Part shown: positions 37,743 through 45,962 of the stretch, in pieces | Layout of the letters: each line of letters starts with the position of its first letter | Position numbering within the stretch: position 1 is the first letter of the stretch | DNA from: Mobilitalea torta | GTDB lineage: Bacteria > Bacillota > Clostridia > Lachnospirales > Lachnospiraceae | Reading direction: 5' to 3' | Length of the DNA stretch: 64,000 nt | Assembly (NCBI RefSeq): GCF_050433395.1 | Contig: NZ_JBNPXH010000016.1 | Location: forward strand, 1 to 64,000 | Made by a program: the position numbers and the translations under genes | Notes under the pieces: generated by a model | The model's database searches: none | What the model was told of the DNA's origin: nothing | What the model saw: the letters and a program-made list of their open reading frames with translations, nothing else

Positions 37743-37744
37743 AT

Positions 37745-38410
37745 TTATTCCGGATTCAATTTAAAGCCGATTCCCCATACGGCCTCGATATAGTCCCTGC
37801 CGCCAATGTCCCGTAATTTCTTCCGCAGGTTGCTGATGTGGATCTTCAACGAGGACTCGGTGCAATCCGGGGTGTCCTCACTGATCAAATCAAGGAGAGC
37901 AGATTTGGTCATGACCTGATTTGGATTCTGAATTAATAATTTTAAAATGGCATACTCAGTCCGGGTAAGCTTAATAAAGCGGTTCTGCACCCCTGCTTCA
38001 CGGGTAGAGGTATACAGAGTCAGATCTCCGCAGGATAGTGCGTTGGCTTGGCCGGATGCAGCAGCGCTGCGCAGCTGTACGGAGATACGGGCCAGAAGTT
38101 CTCCTGTGTCAAAGGGCTTTGTCATATAATCAGCAGCACCTCCCAGGAGCAGATTGATCTTATTCTGTACATCGAATTTTGCGCTGATGACAATAACCGG
38201 GATACCCTGAAGCTGAGGCAGCAGCTCCTCCCCGGAGAGCCCGGGCAGCATCAGATCAAGAAGAATCAGGTCCGGTCTGTTCTGCGTCAGCAGGTACAGC
38301 GCTTCTGTGCCGGAATAAGCCCGAAGAGTAGAATAGCCTTCTTTTTGCAGAACCTCTTCCAGCATATTTCCTATATAGACATCATCGTCAATGATGGCAA
38401 TTGTTTTCAT
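37745..38410 (-). CDS. OmpR/PhoB-family response regulator
   Basis: 221 residues. The receiver domain has the acidic pair IIDDDVYIG, the phospho-acceptor Asp in LILLDLMLPGLSG (about 52) and the Lys in MTKPF. The C-terminal winged helix (about 125-221) has RTEYAILKLLIQNPNQVMTK and SSLKIHISNLRKKL. It would be phosphorylated by the kinase at 34912-35835 and act on the ABC transporter promoter, where direct repeats are present. Confidence 0.93.
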   Translation of the reverse strand: MKTIAIIDDDVYIGNMLEEVLQKEGYSTLRAYSGTEALYLLTQNRPDLILLDLMLPGLSGEELLPQLQGIPVIVISAKFDVQNKINLLLGGAADYMTKPFDTGELLARISVQLRSAAASGQANALSCGDLTLYTSTREAGVQNRFIKLTRTEYAILKLLIQNPNQVMTKSALLDLISEDTPDCTESSLKIHISNLRKKLRDIGGRDYIEAVWGIGFKLNPE

Positions 38411-38645
38411 ATGGATACCTCGCCTTTGTCTTTGTGGTTTATAGCTAATATACTACGTGCGGAGACAGATATCAACATTTGTTAGGGATCTTTTAAAATA
38501 GTTTCGCTTGTTTATTCAGGAAACTGATCAAAAAATAAAAAAGAAATTTATGAAGAAGAATAAAAAAGGTCTTGATATTTTTCAATCTTTATAATAGAAT
38601 AGGTGAGTAGTCTGTTTCAAGGATAATAGACGATATGTGTTATAT

Positions 38646-38744
<99 letters not shown>

Positions 38745-38825
38745 ATTGTAAGGCTTTTGTATTTTGTGAAATATGAGGTTGAAGTATCATTCAACGGACA
38801 AATAACGGACAATTTATTAAAACGG

Positions 38826-40037
38826 TCATTTGGCTTCAAGATTTGAGCTGTTATTCCGGTAAAGGAGAGAAGCTATTTTATCGGAAGCTCGCTCATCGGC
38901 GCCTTTGAGACGGTGGCCGTAAATGTTTTGTGTAGTGCTTACCTTCTTATGGCCGAGCCGTTTTGATATGGTGATGGGATCTTCTCCAGAGTAATATAAT
39001 AGGCTTGCCTGGGTGTGCCTGAACTTATGTGGATGGATATGGGGAAGCTTATATTTCTTTGTGAATTCTCGGAGCCACTTATTAAGGGAATCTGGATGAA
39101 TTGCAGTTCCGTTATCCTGGGTGAAACAGAAGCCGGTTTCTATCCAGTAATCACCACACTGTAATTTATACTGCAGCTGCTCCTTTCGATGGGCGGCAAG
39201 GATTCGCATGATCTCCGGTGCAATGGTAACAGTCCGGTCTTCATTAGTCTTGGTGGACTCCTCCAGATATATTCCCCGATCTGGTGTATATTGCAGATTG
39301 CCATGAATATCGATCTTATTATTCTTGAAATCGACATCTTCCCAGTGCAGCCCAAGGACTTCACCCCGGCGGGCGCCCGTATCAATCAGCAGATCTGTGA
39401 TAGACTGCCATTTTAAAGGTTGCTGCAGGAGAGCATCCCGGATAGCAAGAACTTCTTCCAATTCAAAGAATTCGGCTTCGTGCTTGTCTACCTTTGGAGG
39501 GGTGGCTGTGTCGGCTATATTGTACATGAAGATATGTTCCTTCACGGCCTGAGCAAATACCATATGAATAACCCGGTGATGATAGAGAATAGTTTCAGGA
39601 GAAAGGGGTTCCCCGGTCTTTTTGTTAGCCCCAGGCTTGCCCAACTTCATATAGAACCGGTTCAGATGCGCACCCGTGATATCCGTAAGCTTCATATGTC
39701 CAAATTCTTCATTGATACGTTCCAGGAGCTGCCTGTACCTGTGAACGGTCCGGTGTTTCTTATCACGTTCTTTCAGCTCCATGACATAATCACTGTATTC
39801 CTTGAATGTTTTCTTGTCCAGTGGAACAGCTCCGGCCTTGCAATCAATCTCAAACTGAGCTGCTACCCGGTCAAGCTCCTTTTTAATCTTGTTCTCAGAC
39901 TTCCAGCCTTCGGGGATCTGCCAGGTCATGCTGTAAGGCTTAAGCTTCTTACCTTCCGGATCCCGGCCCCGATATACTTCGATCTGGTACGAAGTGATAT
40001 TACCGTCTTTGTCCTTCCTGGGGGTTTTACTTGCCAT
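38826..40037 (-). CDS. Tyrosine site-specific integrase
   Basis: 403 residues from the ATG at 40037. N-terminal arm-type DNA-binding region, SAM-like core-binding domain (about 70-160: YSDYVMELKERDKKHRTVHR), and a catalytic domain with the first Arg in DTGARRGEVLGLHW, HxxR in HPHKFRHTQASLL, and the nucleophile Tyr in LGHKKVSTTQNIYGH. It integrates and excises the element at tRNA-Thr. Transcription runs toward attL, so in the circular form it would read across attP. Confidence 0.95.
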   Translation of the reverse strand: MASKTPRKDKDGNITSYQIEVYRGRDPEGKKLKPYSMTWQIPEGWKSENKIKKELDRVAAQFEIDCKAGAVPLDKKTFKEYSDYVMELKERDKKHRTVHRYRQLLERINEEFGHMKLTDITGAHLNRFYMKLGKPGANKKTGEPLSPETILYHHRVIHMVFAQAVKEHIFMYNIADTATPPKVDKHEAEFFELEEVLAIRDALLQQPLKWQSITDLLIDTGARRGEVLGLHWEDVDFKNNKIDIHGNLQYTPDRGIYLEESTKTNEDRTVTIAPEIMRILAAHRKEQLQYKLQCGDYWIETGFCFTQDNGTAIHPDSLNKWLREFTKKYKLPHIHPHKFRHTQASLLYYSGEDPITISKRLGHKKVSTTQNIYGHRLKGADERASDKIASLLYRNNSSNLEAK

Positions 40038-40160
40038 TGTATCATCTTCCTTTCTGTAGAACATCAGTTTTGTGATGCACTTGATTAAGGCTTATGGTAT
40101 AATGACTTTGTATTAGATGCATCATATAAGCCTTATGGGTTTATAGTATCGTTTATGAAA

Positions 40161-40191
40161 GCCGTCCTGGTTGCAGCCGGGGCGGTTTTTT
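40161..40191 (+). terminator. Intrinsic terminator in the integrase upstream region
   Basis: CCGTCCTGG and CCGGGGCGG pair around TTGCAG and are followed by TTTTTTGC. No protein gene lies before it on this strand within the element, so it may end an unrecognised short RNA or protect the integrase region from read-through. Confidence 0.6.
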
Positions 40192-40204
40192 GCTCTTAAA
40201 AACA

Positions 40205-40340
40205 TTGACATTGCGCATACTCGCAGTGTATAATATACTTAACAAGACAGCCGGAGGATAGCTCGAACCTATCCGTCCTGGTGAAAATAATTTGCAAAAT
40301 AGCGCCTTACTTTACCAGAGTGGGGGCGCTATTTTTTTTG
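40205..40340 (+). ncRNA. Antisense RNA, putative type I antitoxin
   Basis: A strong promoter (TTGACA 40205-40210, 18-bp spacer, TATAAT 40229-40234) should start an RNA near 40241. It passes an internal hairpin (GGATAG/CTATCC) and ends at an 11-bp perfect stem (AAAATAGCGCC / GGCGCTATTTT, 40296-40335) with a T run. The resulting RNA of about 100 nt is convergent with the small hydrophobic gene at 40329-40418 and overlaps its 3' end, the arrangement of TxpA/RatA-type systems. Confidence 0.65.
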
Positions 40341-40418
40341 CTTGTCATTTCTGACAAGGGTTATTATAGCTACAAGCATGATTACAAAGGTGAATAGATC
40401 ACTGTATGTAATATACAT
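40329..40418 (-). CDS. Small hydrophobic protein, putative type I toxin (holin-like)
   Basis: 29 residues (MYITYSDLFTFVIMLVAIIT then LVRNDKQKK): one hydrophobic span and a charged tail, the usual plan of TxpA/BsrG/Fst-like membrane toxins. A GGAAGGGGG ribosome site lies 9 bp before the ATG. Its stop codon sits inside the bidirectional terminator shared with the convergent antisense RNA. Its leader carries AGACAGCCGG and CCGTCCTG, which also occur in that order in the antisense RNA. It could stabilise the element in the host. Confidence 0.68.
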   Translation of the reverse strand: MYITYSDLFTFVIMLVAIITLVRNDKQKK

Positions 40419-40516
40419 TGGCACCAACCCCCTTCCTGCAAGACTCAGGACGGAAGGCAGCGCCCCACCGGCTGTCTGATTAAGAATATTAGGTTGTCAA
40501 TGAATTTAAATAGTTT

Positions 40517-40924
40517 TTACTTTCTTTTATCTCGTTGTGTTTTTATAAACTCAGCAAATTCCATTATTTTAAGCAGCTCCTCTGGTGTGAAATCTTCTGT
40601 ATTATAGCTGATTTGAAATATCTTGCCATCTATATTTTTTTTGATGGTTTCCCCTACTAACTTAGCGGCAATCGGGGAATTATTCAAATTATCCTTTAAT
40701 GGTCTATTGCTGTCCCACCCTATAAGATAATCAATAGTAACACCAAGAACACCTGCTATTGCTTCAAGAGTATCCATATTGGGTTCTCTGTGATTATTCT
40801 CATAATTCGCATAAGTGGATTTAGGAATATTTAATTTGTCTGCAACATCTTTTTGTGTATATCCTTTTTCTACCCTGGCTCTTTTTATTTTATTTCCTAT
40901 CTGTATATATTCATTAATTCCCAT
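40517..40924 (-). CDS. XRE-family repressor (CI-like)
   Basis: 135 residues. Helix-turn-helix at about 10-65 (IKRARVEKGYTQKDVADKLN, KSTYANYENNHREPNMDTLE). The C-terminal half (EELLKIMEFAEFIK) is a short dimerisation part without S24 or ImmA peptidase features, so the element lacks its own SOS-cleavage domain. It is divergent from the Cro-like gene over a region with two matching palindromes. It probably keeps the element silent, and may be lifted by a helper-phage protein. Confidence 0.88.
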   Translation of the reverse strand: MGINEYIQIGNKIKRARVEKGYTQKDVADKLNIPKSTYANYENNHREPNMDTLEAIAGVLGVTIDYLIGWDSNRPLKDNLNNSPIAAKLVGETIKKNIDGKIFQISYNTEDFTPEELLKIMEFAEFIKTQRDKRK

Positions 40925-40958
40925 GTGTTTTTACCTCCTGGTTATAATGTATCATAAT

Positions 40959-41048
40959 GTATTCAAAAATGCAAATATTATTTAAAAATGTCTTGACGTA
41001 TTCAAAATAGAATACTATAATACATACATGGTATTCGAATATGAATAC
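40959..41048. promoter_or_regulatory. Divergent control region with operators of the lysogenic switch
   Basis: The rightward promoter TTGACG (40993-40998) and TATAAT (41016-41021) has a 17-bp spacer filled by the palindrome GTATTCAAAATAGAATAC (40998-41015). A second palindrome, GTATTCGAATATGAATAC (41031-41048), lies downstream, and a half-site GTATTC is at 40959 near the leftward promoter. Repressor on the first site would block the promoter directly. Confidence 0.85.
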
Positions 41049-41073
41049 ATAAATCAATATAAGGAGGTCAATA

Positions 41074-41274
41074 ATGAATATTGAAAAGAATAAGTTCTTG
41101 ATTGCAATGGCGAGAGGAAGCTTTACTGTTAATTCTCTAGCGAAAAAATCAGGGATAGGGCGTGTTACTATTTCTTGTATTAAGAATGGTAAAGTAACAT
41201 CTGTTCAACCGGATACACTTGGTAAATTAGCTGCTGCTCTTGGTGTCGATGTAACCGAGCTGATCGAGAACTAA
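41074..41274 (+). CDS. Cro-like XRE regulator
   Basis: 66 residues, nearly all helix-turn-helix (AMARGSFTVNSLAKKSGIGR then VTISCIKNGKVTSVQPDTLG). AAGGAGG precedes the ATG. It is the first gene of the rightward transcript and the counterpart of the leftward repressor. Confidence 0.88.
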   Translation: MNIEKNKFLIAMARGSFTVNSLAKKSGIGRVTISCIKNGKVTSVQPDTLGKLAAALGVDVTELIEN

Positions 41275-41298
41275 GTTGAGGATTAGAAAGGAGTCAAT

Positions 41299-41589
41299 AT
41301 GTCAGTAATGATTGAAGAGCAGGAAACATGTATAAATTTTAGCCGTGAAGATGAAAGGGCAATAATTTATACCTCTGATACCACAATGATGACGAAATTA
41401 AACAAACTAGTTGAATTACAGGACACAGAATGGAAGTTAGAGAAGGTTTCAAAGTTAGGTAATGGCGAAGTCATAGGAAGAACATATTCTTGTCCGGCTG
41501 GATTCGTATCTTTCCGTTCCAAAAGAGTAAAAAGGGAGTACACGGAAGAGGAAAGAAAACAAATAGCAGAAAGATTATCTCGCAAATAG
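41299..41589 (+). CDS. Hypothetical protein of the satellite early region
   Basis: 96 residues, charged, with a Lys/Arg-rich C-terminus (FRSKRVKREYTEEERKQIAE) that could bind nucleic acid. AAAGGAG precedes the ATG at a good distance, 24 bp after the Cro-like stop, so it is in the early operon. No family recognised. Confidence 0.65.
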   Translation: MSVMIEEQETCINFSREDERAIIYTSDTTMMTKLNKLVELQDTEWKLEKVSKLGNGEVIGRTYSCPAGFVSFRSKRVKREYTEEERKQIAERLSRK

Positions 41590-41791
41590 GATTTACGAAT
41601 TGTAATCTAATAGGCTTATGGAATTTTAGATAATAAAGACATGAAGGGGTATAAAGTATTATCTAATGTAAGACAAACACTGAAATAACTATTGTGTGTG
41701 TAATTTAACTTTCACCCGGCAGTTCTGCCAGGGTAAAAGGAAATCTAGATATTGGCTGATCTGAAGGCCAGGAGAACTATATTGAATAAGT

Positions 41792-41809
41792 TTATTCGAC
41801 GTCGAATAA
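41792..41809. promoter_or_regulatory. 18-bp perfect palindrome with extra half-sites
   Basis: TTATTCGACGTCGAATAA is a perfect dyad; GAATAA also occurs just upstream at 41784. It lies 15 bp before the next start codon, so a protein bound here would affect transcription or the ribosome site. The half-site is related to, but distinct from, the GTATTC operators. Confidence 0.55.
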
Positions 41810-41824
41810 GAAAGGAGCAGTGCA

Positions 41825-41992
41825 ATGAGTATTCAGGAATGTACTCAGATGATGGAGCAGCTCATACGAGAGGAAGGGCAACGCCTGGGCATAGGAAGCC
41901 CGGATTTCATCCGGAGACACAATGAGATAATGGAGGCGGCAGATCGGCAGTTGCTGCTTGACCTGGCCATGGAACAGAGAGAGGAGGCGTAA
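41825..41992 (+). CDS. Small hypothetical protein
   Basis: 55 residues (MSIQECTQMMEQLIREEGQR to AMEQREEA), helical and acidic. AAAGGAG precedes the ATG; the next gene starts 3 bp after the stop, so they are coupled. No family recognised. Confidence 0.7.
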   Translation: MSIQECTQMMEQLIREEGQRLGIGSPDFIRRHNEIMEAADRQLLLDLAMEQREEA

Positions 41993-41995
41993 AGG

Positions 41996-42436
41996 ATGCA
42001 ATACATAATAACCGGCAATAACGGGGGACAGAGGATCACCAGAACGGCAGCCAATGACTTCCTGGCATTCACTATCATAGGGCAGTTAAGCCAGGACGGA
42101 GTAACAGATATCTGCATGAGGGAAGTGAAGCAGGAGGAACCCAAGGTACAGAAGCTTCCGGAGCAGGAGCCAGCGAAGAGCAGCCAGGTACCCGCCCGGA
42201 TGCGGACTATTACCCAGGTGCTGGAGTATTTCAAGCAGGAGGATCCGGAAAGCAGTATTTCAGAGTATTATCTGCGAGGACTGATAAAGCAGGGGAAGGT
42301 TCCGGTATTCTATGCCGGCCGGAAATGCCTTGTAAATCTGGACAGGCTCATTGAATATCTGAACAGCGGATTACCGGAAGCAGAGCCGGAGCCGGTAAAG
42401 AAGGAATACGGGAGACTTAGGCGGGTAGGTGATTAG
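41996..42436 (+). CDS. Excisionase/HTH_17-like DNA-binding protein
   Basis: 146 residues. A short beta-rich N-terminus and a Lys/Glu/Pro linker precede a MerR-like winged helix at about 70-128 (MRTITQVLEYFKQEDPESSI, EYYLRGLIKQGKVPVFYAGR, LVNLDRLIEYL). This resembles the HTH_17 excisionase/DNA-binding fold. It ends immediately before the primase-polymerase start and could help excision or load the replication protein. Confidence 0.72.
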   Translation: MQYIITGNNGGQRITRTAANDFLAFTIIGQLSQDGVTDICMREVKQEEPKVQKLPEQEPAKSSQVPARMRTITQVLEYFKQEDPESSISEYYLRGLIKQGKVPVFYAGRKCLVNLDRLIEYLNSGLPEAEPEPVKKEYGRLRRVGD

Positions 42437-44371
42437 GTGACAAAAGAATATACAATGAAACAATGGGCGCTTGCCTATGCGAATAAAGGATTGGCAGTAT
42501 TCCCGCTTCTGCCCAGAGATAAAAAGCCATTAACACAAAACGGCTGCAAGGATGCCACTACGGATCAGAATCAGATTAATGCATGGTGGGATAAGCATCC
42601 TAATGCCAATATCGGTATTGCTACCGGGTACATATCAGCAGGGTTGCTCGTTATAGATCTTGATATAGACGAGGACAAGGGTATTAATGGTTATGATACT
42701 CTAAAACGTTGGGAAGCTGTACATGGTAAGCTACCGGATACCTGGCAATCAATTACCGGCAGAGGCGGTTATCATTTATTTTACTGGAGCTTAGAGCTAA
42801 TTCATAACCGTGTGAAAATCATGGAAGGAATTGATATTCGTGGTGAAGGCGGTTATATAGTAGCTCCGCCGAGTATTCACCCAAACGGAAGGCGGTATGA
42901 ATGGGAGCAGTCCCCGGAAGAATTTGAACTTGTGGAAGCACCGGATATTGTACTTACATTCCTAAACCAAAAAAGTGAGGAGCAGAAAAGTTTCACTTCT
43001 CCGGTTATTATCCCAGAGGGTAAAAGGAACAATACCCTGTTCAAAATGGCCAGTTGCTTGCAGGCCAGGGGGCTCGACGGTGAGGCAATCATGGCGGCAG
43101 TATCAAAGGAGAATGAAAGGAAGTGCCAGCCGCCGTTGTCAGATAAGGAGATCAAGAAGCTGGTCAACAGCGCCCTTAAATATGAGAATGGTAACTTCCC
43201 ATATTATCAGACCATATATGATAAGGGGATATTTAAGCCGGTAAAGCCAAAAGGTAACCTTGACATTATCACAGCTAAGGAGCTGCAGGGATTGGATATT
43301 CCGCCGCTTAAGTTCATAGTTGAAAAGCTATTACCCTTGGGGCTTATTGTCCTGGGAGCTCCTCCGAAGTCATTCAAAAGCTATATGTGCCTTGATATGT
43401 GCTTAAGTATCTGCCAAGGGATTGACTTCCTGGGATTTAAGACGAAAAAGTGCAGTTGTCTGTATTTAGACCTGGAGAGCACCAGACGGAGACCCAAGAC
43501 CCGATTAGAGCAGATATTAAAAGGGCAGCCTGCACCGGACAACTTGTATATAGCAACAAAGGCGGAAATGTTAGGGAATGGATTTGAGGATCAGCTCAGA
43601 AGGGAGAAAACGAATCGCCCAGATATAGAGGTTGTTGTTGTGGATGTGTTCAAGCGGATCCGTCCCGGGAATACCAAAATCAAGGATAATTATGAAAGGG
43701 ATTATGAGGACTACGGTATGATTAAAGCGCTGGCGGATGAGTTGAATATCTCTATCGTGCTTGTAACCCATACCACAAAGATGAAGCACCCTGATGATCC
43801 ATTCAATGAACTTACCGGATCAGCTGGGGTGATGGGATCCATTGACGTAGCCTGGATCATCAGGAAAGAAAAACGGGAGGATGAAGTTGCAAGGTTTTAC
43901 ATAACTGGCCGTGATCTGGAAGAACAGTGCTATGAAATGAAGTTTAGCAAGTTTGACTACAAATGGAATAAGCTGGGCGCACACAAGGACATGGAGCAGT
44001 TGCGGAAAGAGCTGGAATATAAGGCCAGCCATATAGTAGGAACCATAAGGAAACTTGTGGAGCAGAACGGGGGTAGCTGGAAAGGGACAGCAAGCGAAAT
44101 CATAAAAGCAAGCCAGTACTTCGGGTTACATATCCATGATAAGGCTCAGCAGGTGGGACAGAGAATTAATGAATTTGCTGAAATGCTCAGAGAAATAGAT
44201 TGCATTGATTTTCATAGGACCTCTACGAACAAAACAAATGAATATGAATTTACGTTAAATAATCCGTTTGTTGTAGTCGGGGGCAATGTTTCCACCGTTT
44301 CCACAGTTTCAACTATTTCAACTATTCCCACCGTTTCCACCAATCAAGAAAGTGGAATAGAAGTGGAGTAG
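42437..44371 (+). CDS. Primase-polymerase with RepA/RecA-like helicase domain
   Basis: 644 residues, GTG start directly after the previous stop. An N-terminal bifunctional primase-polymerase domain (about 5-160: YANKGLAVFPLLPRDKKPLT, VIDLDID as the catalytic acidic motif, GRGGYHLFYW) is followed by a PriCT-1-like helical domain (about 190-245). A RecA/AAA_25-type ATPase follows (about 285-500: LGAPPKSFKSYMCLD as a variant P-loop; LYLDLE; IVLVTHTTKM). It would prime and unwind element DNA for autonomous replication after excision. The Ser/Thr/Val-rich C-terminus is encoded by a 9-bp tandem repeat that may be the origin. Confidence 0.9.
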   Translation: MTKEYTMKQWALAYANKGLAVFPLLPRDKKPLTQNGCKDATTDQNQINAWWDKHPNANIGIATGYISAGLLVIDLDIDEDKGINGYDTLKRWEAVHGKLPDTWQSITGRGGYHLFYWSLELIHNRVKIMEGIDIRGEGGYIVAPPSIHPNGRRYEWEQSPEEFELVEAPDIVLTFLNQKSEEQKSFTSPVIIPEGKRNNTLFKMASCLQARGLDGEAIMAAVSKENERKCQPPLSDKEIKKLVNSALKYENGNFPYYQTIYDKGIFKPVKPKGNLDIITAKELQGLDIPPLKFIVEKLLPLGLIVLGAPPKSFKSYMCLDMCLSICQGIDFLGFKTKKCSCLYLDLESTRRRPKTRLEQILKGQPAPDNLYIATKAEMLGNGFEDQLRREKTNRPDIEVVVVDVFKRIRPGNTKIKDNYERDYEDYGMIKALADELNISIVLVTHTTKMKHPDDPFNELTGSAGVMGSIDVAWIIRKEKREDEVARFYITGRDLEEQCYEMKFSKFDYKWNKLGAHKDMEQLRKELEYKASHIVGTIRKLVEQNGGSWKGTASEIIKASQYFGLHIHDKAQQVGQRINEFAEMLREIDCIDFHRTSTNKTNEYEFTLNNPFVVVGGNVSTVSTVSTISTIPTVSTNQESGIEVE

Positions 44372-44455
44372 AACAAAGTGTTCGTTTCCACTTATCAACC
44401 CTTTTATTTATGAGGGTTCTAGAAATTTGGTGGACATGGTGGAAAAGGTGGAAAC
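44288..44455. repeat. Iteron-like array, candidate replication origin
   Basis: Six units of 9 bp in tandem start at 44288, 44297, 44306, 44315, 44324 and 44333 (GTTTCCAC, GTTTCCAC, GTTTCAAC, ATTTCAAC, ATTCCCAC, GTTTCCAC). A further GTTTCCAC is at 44383 and inverted GTGGAA/GTGGAAAC copies lie at about 44352-44455. The array straddles the 3' end of the primase-polymerase gene, a common place for origins of such elements. Confidence 0.65.
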
Positions 44456-44484
44456 ATTATTAAGAATAAGGAGAGATTAAAATT

Positions 44485-44706
44485 ATGATAGCAGGATGTG
44501 ACCGTATAATCTTTAAAGGCTTCAGTGAGAAGGCCGCCAGAATGATAGCCGAAGAATTGAACAAACAGAAGCCCAAGAACGAAATGGCATTAGCGAATGT
44601 AATAGCTGAACTGGGTGCTACTGTATGTGTAACAGTTATGGGTGACACAGTAATGGTTTCAAACATGACAGGTCTATTTGATAAGTATATGGAGGATGCC
44701 GAATGA
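44485..44706 (+). CDS. Small hypothetical protein
   Basis: 73 residues, mixed alpha/beta (FSEKAARMIAEELNKQKPKN, VIAELGATVCVTVMGDTVMV). AAGGAGAG precedes the ATG and its stop overlaps the next start (ATGA). No family recognised; satellite cargo or replication accessory. Confidence 0.7.
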   Translation: MIAGCDRIIFKGFSEKAARMIAEELNKQKPKNEMALANVIAELGATVCVTVMGDTVMVSNMTGLFDKYMEDAE

Positions 44707-44873
44707 ACGATGAATTGTTAAAATCCATCCTGGAGGCCCTGCAGGGTATTAATGAAGGCATCCAAAGACAAAATGAGCAGTTGGACCGGCTGAATGATAT
44801 CCTGGATAGCATCACGGATTCATTCCAGGGCAGATCACATCTGAATGTTGTGGCTTCCGTCTATGGGAATTAA
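44703..44873 (+). CDS. Small coiled-coil hypothetical protein
   Basis: 56 residues, mostly one amphipathic helix (LLKSILEALQGINEGIQRQN then EQLDRLNDILDSI). It overlaps the preceding gene by 4 bp, which implies coupled translation. Function unknown. Confidence 0.68.
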   Translation: MNDELLKSILEALQGINEGIQRQNEQLDRLNDILDSITDSFQGRSHLNVVASVYGN

Positions 44874-45005
44874 GAGAAAAGCCCTTTCCAATGTTGGCGC
44901 ATCGGAAAAGGCCAATGTAACCCGTCAACCAAGCAAAGCCGGAATTACATCTTAAATCTATCACAGGTGAAGCTCCGGCGCAAGTAGAAAGGAGCAGATT
45001 TACAT

Positions 45006-45200
45006 ATGAGTTATGTATTCGAGGAGCTTTTAATGGAAATTGACAATATAAGCCTTAACGATGAAAGCATCAGCGTGAGCCAGGCAAGTGCAATTATTGC
45101 GAAGAATGATAGATCAAGATATGGCTGCATTAATGATGCATTTAAATTAGGCTATGTGATGGCACAGGGCAAAGAGCATAGACAGGAGGTGCAGCCATGA
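45006..45200 (+). CDS. Small hypothetical protein of the tandem-junction cluster
   Basis: 64 residues (MSYVFEELLMEIDNISLNDE). AAAGGAG precedes the ATG. It ends RQEVQP, the C-terminus shared with two following genes, because the same junction sequence is repeated. It overlaps the next gene by 4 bp. The middle (AIIAKNDRSRYGCINDAFKL, GYVMAQGKE) resembles part of the next protein. Confidence 0.7.
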   Translation: MSYVFEELLMEIDNISLNDESISVSQASAIIAKNDRSRYGCINDAFKLGYVMAQGKEHRQEVQP

Positions 45201-45613
45201 GCATGGTGGAAAGTATTAAGCTTTTGCATTGCCTAAATGAAACAGGGATAGATAAAGTCCATGAGTTTTTGGAAGAATTAGTGCATGATCCGGAATGCCT
45301 GCAAGTCACACCGGAGCAGCTTCAGCAGGGGGCAGCCGTTACAAGAAGACAAGCTGAGGAGGAAATGCGCAAGGCAGAGAGAGAAGCAGAACAGAAAAGA
45401 CGTAACCGGCGGCAGGAGATTAGGCAGCAATATGCTACTGAATTCAAGCTGATAGACAACAGTAAGGCATTCTGGGAGCAAGAAGACATCCTTAAGGCAA
45501 TCAATGCTACGGATGAATATGGTGGAGTATTCGTCCTAACAAGAGCCTATAACTGGGGTTATATCCAGGGCGAGAGAGCGGAGCGGGCACGCAGGAAGAA
45601 GGTGCAGCCATGA
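45197..45613 (+). CDS. Hypothetical coiled-coil protein of the tandem-junction cluster
   Basis: 138 residues. A charged coiled coil (RRQAEEEMRKAEREAEQKRR) precedes a C-terminal part (LKAINATDEYGGVFVLTRAY, NWGYIQGERAERARRKKVQP) that resembles the end of the preceding protein. Overlaps both neighbours by 4 bp. Function unknown. Confidence 0.7.
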   Translation: MSMVESIKLLHCLNETGIDKVHEFLEELVHDPECLQVTPEQLQQGAAVTRRQAEEEMRKAEREAEQKRRNRRQEIRQQYATEFKLIDNSKAFWEQEDILKAINATDEYGGVFVLTRAYNWGYIQGERAERARRKKVQP

Positions 45614-45804
45614 GCGGAGCGGCAAAGGACATAGCACCATCTATTAGAAAGCTCCTGGCAGTAATGCCACTGGACGCATTAAAGGAGACGGAGTGCAGCT
45701 TCCTGCAGGGGATGAACAGGAAGGGAATCGATACCCCGGCATGTCAGCTCTTTCTCCAGGATGTAAGGAAGGAACAGGCCAGGCGGCAGGAGGTGCAGCC
45801 ATGA
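45610..45804 (+). CDS. Small hypothetical protein of the tandem-junction cluster
   Basis: 64 residues (MSGAAKDIAPSIRKLLAVMP), helical, ending RQEVQP like the gene two before it. ATGA overlaps link it with both neighbours. No family recognised. Confidence 0.65.
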   Translation: MSGAAKDIAPSIRKLLAVMPLDALKETECSFLQGMNRKGIDTPACQLFLQDVRKEQARRQEVQP

Positions 45805-45962
45805 GCAGAACACTGATGATTAATACTTCCCGGAAGTGCCTGAAATGTGGTACATATCATTCTCTGGATCGGGATCACTGCCCGGAGTGTGGCCGGTATC
45901 TTTATATCATGGGCAGCATGTACCAGCCGAAGGTGAGGAAGGGAGCTGATCGGCATAGCTGA
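45801..45962 (+). CDS. Small zinc-ribbon protein
   Basis: 53 residues with two CxxC pairs (CLKCGTYHSLDRDHCPECG, about 14-32), enough to bind one zinc ion. It starts within the third copy of the repeated junction (ATGA overlap). Such small ribbons in phage elements often bind nucleic acid or partner proteins; no target can be named. Confidence 0.72.
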   Translation: MSRTLMINTSRKCLKCGTYHSLDRDHCPECGRYLYIMGSMYQPKVRKGADRHS

